A stretch of 8,562 nt of DNA, from the NCBI GenBank assembly GCA_039914705.1, contig JBDSOT010000117.1, positions 1 to 8,562 on the forward strand, written 5' to 3'. The notes beneath the pieces are model-generated. The model saw only the letters and a list, made by a program, of their open reading frames with translations, made no database searches and was not told the origin of the DNA. Within the stretch, counting starts at the first letter, position 1; the number at the start of each line of letters is the position of its first letter. The position numbers and the translations under genes were made by a program. This stretch comes from JBDSTW01 sp039914705 (GTDB lineage: Bacteria; Pseudomonadota; Gammaproteobacteria; SURF-13). This document shows positions 5,547-8,562 of the stretch, in pieces.

Positions 5547-7762
5547 TTCACAACCTTGATATGGACGTTAGCGACGTTGGAAGTCGCGCCGAGCTTGTCC
5601 TTGACCGTGTAGCGGAACCGATCGATACCCTTAAAGTTACGTCGCGATTTATAGCTCACCGTGCCGTTTGCATTCACCTGCACCGTGCCATCGCTGGGGG
5701 CGGTGGTAATGATCACTGTGCCCACGTTCAGGCTACCGTCCGGATCACGGTCGTTGGCCAGTACCGCAATGACCTTGGAAATATAAGTCCTGGCGGTAAC
5801 GTGATCGTTGACCGCCACCGGGCGTAGGTTGCGCTGCACGGTGAGGGTAACGGTTGCCGTTATGCTGTGCAAGGCCCCGTCATGGGCCTGATAGGTGAAA
5901 CTATCGGTGCCGCTATAACCGGGTTTGGGGGTGTAGCTGAAGGCGCCATTAGCGTTGAGGGTGAGTGTGCCCTTGATGGGTGCGGCTACCATACGGGCGG
6001 TCAACGCATCGCCGTCCATGTCGCCGTCATTACCCAGTACGCCGGGCGCCGCCACGTTCAGGCGGGCGCCGGCAGAGACGTTGTAGGAGTCGTTTAATGC
6101 TACGGGTGCATCGTTAACATTGGCCACGGTTACGGTAAAGCTTTGGGTTGCGAACAGCCCGCCCACATCTTGTGCCCGCACAGTGACCGGGTGATTGCCG
6201 ACCTGGGATGCATTCGGTGTCCAGCCAATGAGTCCGTTTCCTGCGGCTATGCTCATTCCCGGCGGGGCTGTATCCAGGGAGTACGTCGGCGCTCCGCCGT
6301 CAGGATCGGTGGCCGTCACCGTATAGTTGTATAACACACCCTGCGTGGCGATGGTCACCGGGCTCGAGGTAATGGCGGGCGGGCTTCCGCCTGTGGGCGT
6401 CAGCAGCAGGCGATAAGCGGCGGACACATCGACCAGGCCGTAGCCGTAATCCGTGTCAGATCCGGGTTGGCCTAAGTCCTGCGCCGAACGCGTGAGTGCG
6501 GATTCCAGCGCCGCGATACCGATAGCGGGATAGGCGCCTAACAGCAGGGCCATGGCGCCTGCCGTATGCGGGGCGGCGTAGGAGGTTCCGGAAAGCGTGG
6601 TATAGAGCGGAAAGCCACCAAAGGAAAGATCGGCGGTACGGATGTTGACACCGGGCGCGCTCAGGTGCGGAAACAGGCCGCCGTCGCAGGCTGAAGGGCC
6701 GCGGCTGCTGAAGTCTGCGATGACCAAAGTGTCATCCACCGCGCCGGTGGCGAAGGCGCCGGGATTGTTGGCCGGACTGCCGCTGGTCAAATTGTTTGGG
6801 CCGCTGTTCCCCGCGGCGAATACCACACCGATCCCCGCCGCCTTGAGCGTCTGTATGTCACTGCTGAATTCCAGCGCACAAGTCCCCAGACTGCCATCCA
6901 GTCCCCAGGAGGCATTGACCACATCAGGCGCGTCCTGGGTATTGGGGTTGCCGTCGGGATCGAGCAGCCATTGAAAGGCGAGGTGAATATCGCTGAGCTG
7001 TGCCTGGCCTGCATCGTTAAAGATCTTGGCGGCGATCCAGCGCGCATCCGGCGCCACGCCGATGGCATTGCCGCCGGCCGCCCCGCCGACCAGGATCCCC
7101 ATGGTCTGGGTACCGTGGCCGTCGCCGTCGTAGGGGGTGCTATGTTGACCGTGCGGATCGAACCAACTGTTGTTACCGCCGCGCCACTTGCCATTGAGAT
7201 CGGGGTGATACGGATCCACGCCGGTGTCCATATTGGCGACCACGACTCCGTGCCCGCTATAGCCCAAGGCCCAGAGCTCGTCGGCATGGACAGCACCCAG
7301 ATTCCATTCGGGTGGAGCGCTATCGCCTGACGTTTTCGCGGGCGCAAGCAGTCTCTGATCCAATTGAACAATGGCGACCCCCGGCTGGCTCGCCAGGCGC
7401 GGGATGACATCGGCGCGTACGATGGCGGCAATGCCATTGGTTACCCAGAGGGGGCGGATGCGCTTGGCGCCTTGATCCTTTAAAAATGTCCTAAGCGATG
7501 GCTGGGTGAGGTCGGCCTTGGCCTTGAGGTCTCTGACCAAGCCAGGGTCGCGTCGGCGGTCTCGGCGCACTCGCGAACCGACATTAATCTTATCGGATAG
7601 TGAGACGATGACGGCAATTTCATCGGCCGGGGCGTGGGCCTTTAAATTAGCCTGTAAGGATGGCGTGAGGATGCCCGCGTGTGGCGTGCTGCTCCAGTGC
7701 AAGGCTAGGAGTACGGCCGGTAGCAAAGTCCACCATCTTTTTTTAATTAGTAGGGTATTCAT
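5543..7762 (-). CDS. Secreted S8 (subtilisin-like) serine protease with C-terminal Ig/cadherin-like repeats
   Basis: 739 residues, ATG to TGA. Residues 1-29 form a signal peptide (KKRWW, then a leucine-rich core). Residues about 45-138 look like an inhibitor-type propeptide. The S8 catalytic domain spans about 150-455, with Asp179 in NMDTGVD, His216 in DGHGTQTMG, Ser394 in SGTSYAAPH and oxyanion Asn319 in AAGNSG, so the active site is intact. Cys295 and Cys359 are the only cysteines I find and could form a disulfide. Residues about 460-546 are a putative Ig module (YSLDTAPPGMSI, then GWTP). Residues 551-643 and 647-738 are two cadherin-like/Big_9 modules with acidic, calcium-site-like LGNDGDMDGD and LANDRDPDG loops. 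The C-terminus ends in KVVK without a sorting signal or autotransporter barrel, so release or periplasmic retention is inferred. The start follows the upstream stop by 26 bases with no clear SD. The target protein is unknown. Confidence 0.95.
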   Translation of the reverse strand: MNTLLIKKRWWTLLPAVLLALHWSSTPHAGILTPSLQANLKAHAPADEIAVIVSLSDKINVGSRVRRDRRRDPGLVRDLKAKADLTQPSLRTFLKDQGAKRIRPLWVTNGIAAIVRADVIPRLASQPGVAIVQLDQRLLAPAKTSGDSAPPEWNLGAVHADELWALGYSGHGVVVANMDTGVDPYHPDLNGKWRGGNNSWFDPHGQHSTPYDGDGHGTQTMGILVGGAAGGNAIGVAPDARWIAAKIFNDAGQAQLSDIHLAFQWLLDPDGNPNTQDAPDVVNASWGLDGSLGTCALEFSSDIQTLKAAGIGVVFAAGNSGPNNLTSGSPANNPGAFATGAVDDTLVIADFSSRGPSACDGGLFPHLSAPGVNIRTADLSFGGFPLYTTLSGTSYAAPHTAGAMALLLGAYPAIGIAALESALTRSAQDLGQPGSDTDYGYGLVDVSAAYRLLLTPTGGSPPAITSSPVTIATQGVLYNYTVTATDPDGGAPTYSLDTAPPGMSIAAGNGLIGWTPNASQVGNHPVTVRAQDVGGLFATQSFTVTVANVNDAPVALNDSYNVSAGARLNVAAPGVLGNDGDMDGDALTARMVAAPIKGTLTLNANGAFSYTPKPGYSGTDSFTYQAHDGALHSITATVTLTVQRNLRPVAVNDHVTARTYISKVIAVLANDRDPDGSLNVGTVIITTAPSDGTVQVNANGTVSYKSRRNFKGIDRFRYTVKDKLGATSNVANVHIKVVK

Positions 7763-7788
7763 AATTTAAACTAACGCAGGTTGTCGTC

Positions 7789-8304
7789 TTACTCCACTGT
7801 GAGGTTATCAATCTTCGTATCGCCCACCACCAGGCTAACTTTATCACCCGCTTTGATAAACCTGCCGGGATTAGCGAAAAAAATAAAATTGGTGCGACGA
7901 TTATTAGCGGGTTTGCGAGTCTGGCGTAGCGGACCCAGCTTGGGCGTATTGGGCACCATTAATTTTGCCCCGCTAGCCTGTTCAATCAGATAAGGCGCAA
8001 TCTTTCGGTCCAGCAACGCCGCCGCCTTTTTTATATCGACTATCCGATAGCGCAAATCCAGCATATAGCCTGCCGCTGAGAGCCTCAGCGCTGTGATTTC
8101 TACGCCCAGTTTTGCTGCAGCAGGAGTTGGGGACGTTTGCACCGCTATAGTGGTGTGCGGACTAACGGTTGGCGTATGCCCATATAGCAAGACTGCTGCA
8201 ATAATGCCCGCTGCGGCGATCAATGCGGCGATATAGCCGTAGCGGAGGCGGGCATCGCTATTTGGCAAAAACCAATATCCTGATTTGTTCATATCCTTGA
8301 TCAT
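7789..8304 (-). CDS. Small single-pass membrane protein, conserved but uncharacterised
   Basis: 171 residues starting at ATG 8304 (MIKDMNKSGYW), ending in TAA. The frame is open to 8370, but that region overlaps the upstream Calx-beta gene. A strong AAGGAAGG eight bases before 8304 picks this ATG; the ATG at 8310 is too close to it. Residues about 28-44 (AALIAAAGIIAAVLLYG) form one hydrophobic helix after a basic, Arg-containing N-terminus, so the rest is probably periplasmic. The soluble part (about 68-171) begins LGVEITALRLSAAGYMLDLRY and continues through DRKIAPYLIEQ, VPNTPKLGPLRQT, FANPG and GDKVSLVVGD. It looks like a beta-rich domain. The pattern resembles hypothetical proteins I have seen annotated in proteobacteria, but I know no function. 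Its place upstream of the protease and SCO genes suggests a role in the same envelope module. Confidence 0.85.
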   Translation of the reverse strand: MIKDMNKSGYWFLPNSDARLRYGYIAALIAAAGIIAAVLLYGHTPTVSPHTTIAVQTSPTPAAAKLGVEITALRLSAAGYMLDLRYRIVDIKKAAALLDRKIAPYLIEQASGAKLMVPNTPKLGPLRQTRKPANNRRTNFIFFANPGRFIKAGDKVSLVVGDTKIDNLTVE

Positions 8305-8312
8305 GAGCATAT

Positions 8313-8320
8313 CCTTCCTT
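8313..8320 (-). promoter_or_regulatory. Ribosome binding site of the small membrane protein
   Basis: The minus strand reads AAGGAAGG, eight bases before the ATG at 8304 and only two before the ATG at 8310. This spacing favours 8304 as the start. It lies between the Calx-beta stop at 8336 and the new start. Confidence 0.7.
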
Positions 8321-8335
8321 GTAGAGTCACTTACC

Positions 8336-8562
8336 TTAATTCGCCCCGATCTCCAGCAAGGCGGTGGCATTAGGGGAGAGGGTCGCGCCGTTGGTGGGGT
8401 TACTGAGTCTTAGGGTAAGACCCTCTTTGGCCTCAGGGGAGATCCCGTCCGCGCGCAGCGGCACGCTAAAGGTTCTGGCACTGAAATCCCCGTTGGCCCA
8501 GCTTAAGGTACCGGTTACTGCGGTGTAATCTATCCCGGCCACGGCGGTGCCGTTACTGGTGG
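8336..8562 (-). CDS. Calx-beta domain protein, C-terminal end (5' part outside window)
   Basis: The last 74 codons and a TAA stop are visible; the frame remains open to the right edge, so the GTG near 8542 is an internal valine rather than a start. The residues AVAGIDYTAVTGTLSWANGD, then TFSVPLRADG, EAKEGLTLRLSNPTNGA and LLEIGAN at the end follow the Calx-beta pattern (AGxDYxxxxGTLxWxxGD, then ExLxLxLSNPTGGA). In bacteria these calcium-binding beta-sandwich domains occur in large exported or surface proteins, usually in repeats. The chain ends directly after the domain with no membrane anchor or sorting motif. It is the upstream neighbour of the small membrane protein, 31 bases away, and probably in the same transcript. 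Total size and location cannot be judged from this fragment. Confidence 0.85.
   Translation of the reverse strand, partial: TSNGTAVAGIDYTAVTGTLSWANGDFSARTFSVPLRADGISPEAKEGLTLRLSNPTNGATLSPNATALLEIGAN

Noticed and set aside
8305..8370. Longer start for the small membrane protein
   Set aside because: It would overlap the Calx-beta coding end, adds residues with no family-like pattern, and ignores the strong ribosome site before 8304.
1..8562. CRISPR arrays, tRNA or rRNA genes, insertion sequences, integrases
   Set aside because: No regularly spaced repeats, no cloverleaf or rRNA-like stretches and no transposase or integrase motifs were seen on either strand.

Overview
The window is a gene-dense stretch of a proteobacterial-type chromosome, with every supportable gene on the minus strand. 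GC is moderately high, Shine-Dalgarno (SD) sequences are classical, and the cargo is a SCO1/SenC copper protein, a periplasmic c-type cytochrome and exported beta-sandwich proteins. A Gram-negative respiratory beta- or gammaproteobacterium fits best. The sequence alone does not fix the genus, and no marker gene, tRNA, rRNA, transposase or CRISPR is present.

In transcription order (right to left) the first block is a probable operon of exported or membrane proteins. It holds the last 74 residues of a Calx-beta repeat protein (8336-8562, entering from outside), a short one-helix membrane protein of an uncharacterised family (7789-8304), and a secreted subtilisin-like S8 protease with three C-terminal Ig/cadherin-like modules (5543-7762). 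A SCO1/SenC-type thioredoxin-fold protein follows (4887-5546), its start overlapping the protease stop by 4 bases. The last member is a two-domain protein that joins a class I cytochrome c to a type 1 periplasmic-binding-protein fold (3101-4783). Spacings inside the block are 31, 26, -4 and 103 bases. The 103-base gap is almost filled by a nested, imperfectly palindromic element (4807-4882). All five products should act outside the cytoplasm, so the block reads as an envelope module combining copper/thiol chemistry, heme, ligand binding and proteolysis.

The left part holds two tandem paralogues of an alkaline-phosphatase-superfamily phosphodiesterase/nucleotide-pyrophosphatase-like enzyme without signal peptides. 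Copy A (1278-2936) is complete. Copy B (1-1145) is open over its whole visible length and runs off the left edge. I translated copy B by hand: it aligns with copy A without a single gap over 382 codons at about 71% identity, and their upstream regions share a 43-44 base block. Copy B has lost the histidine of the HGMG motif (Asn264 instead of His264). This divergence after duplication, the cytochrome-binding-protein fusion and the palindromic element are the points most worth following up.
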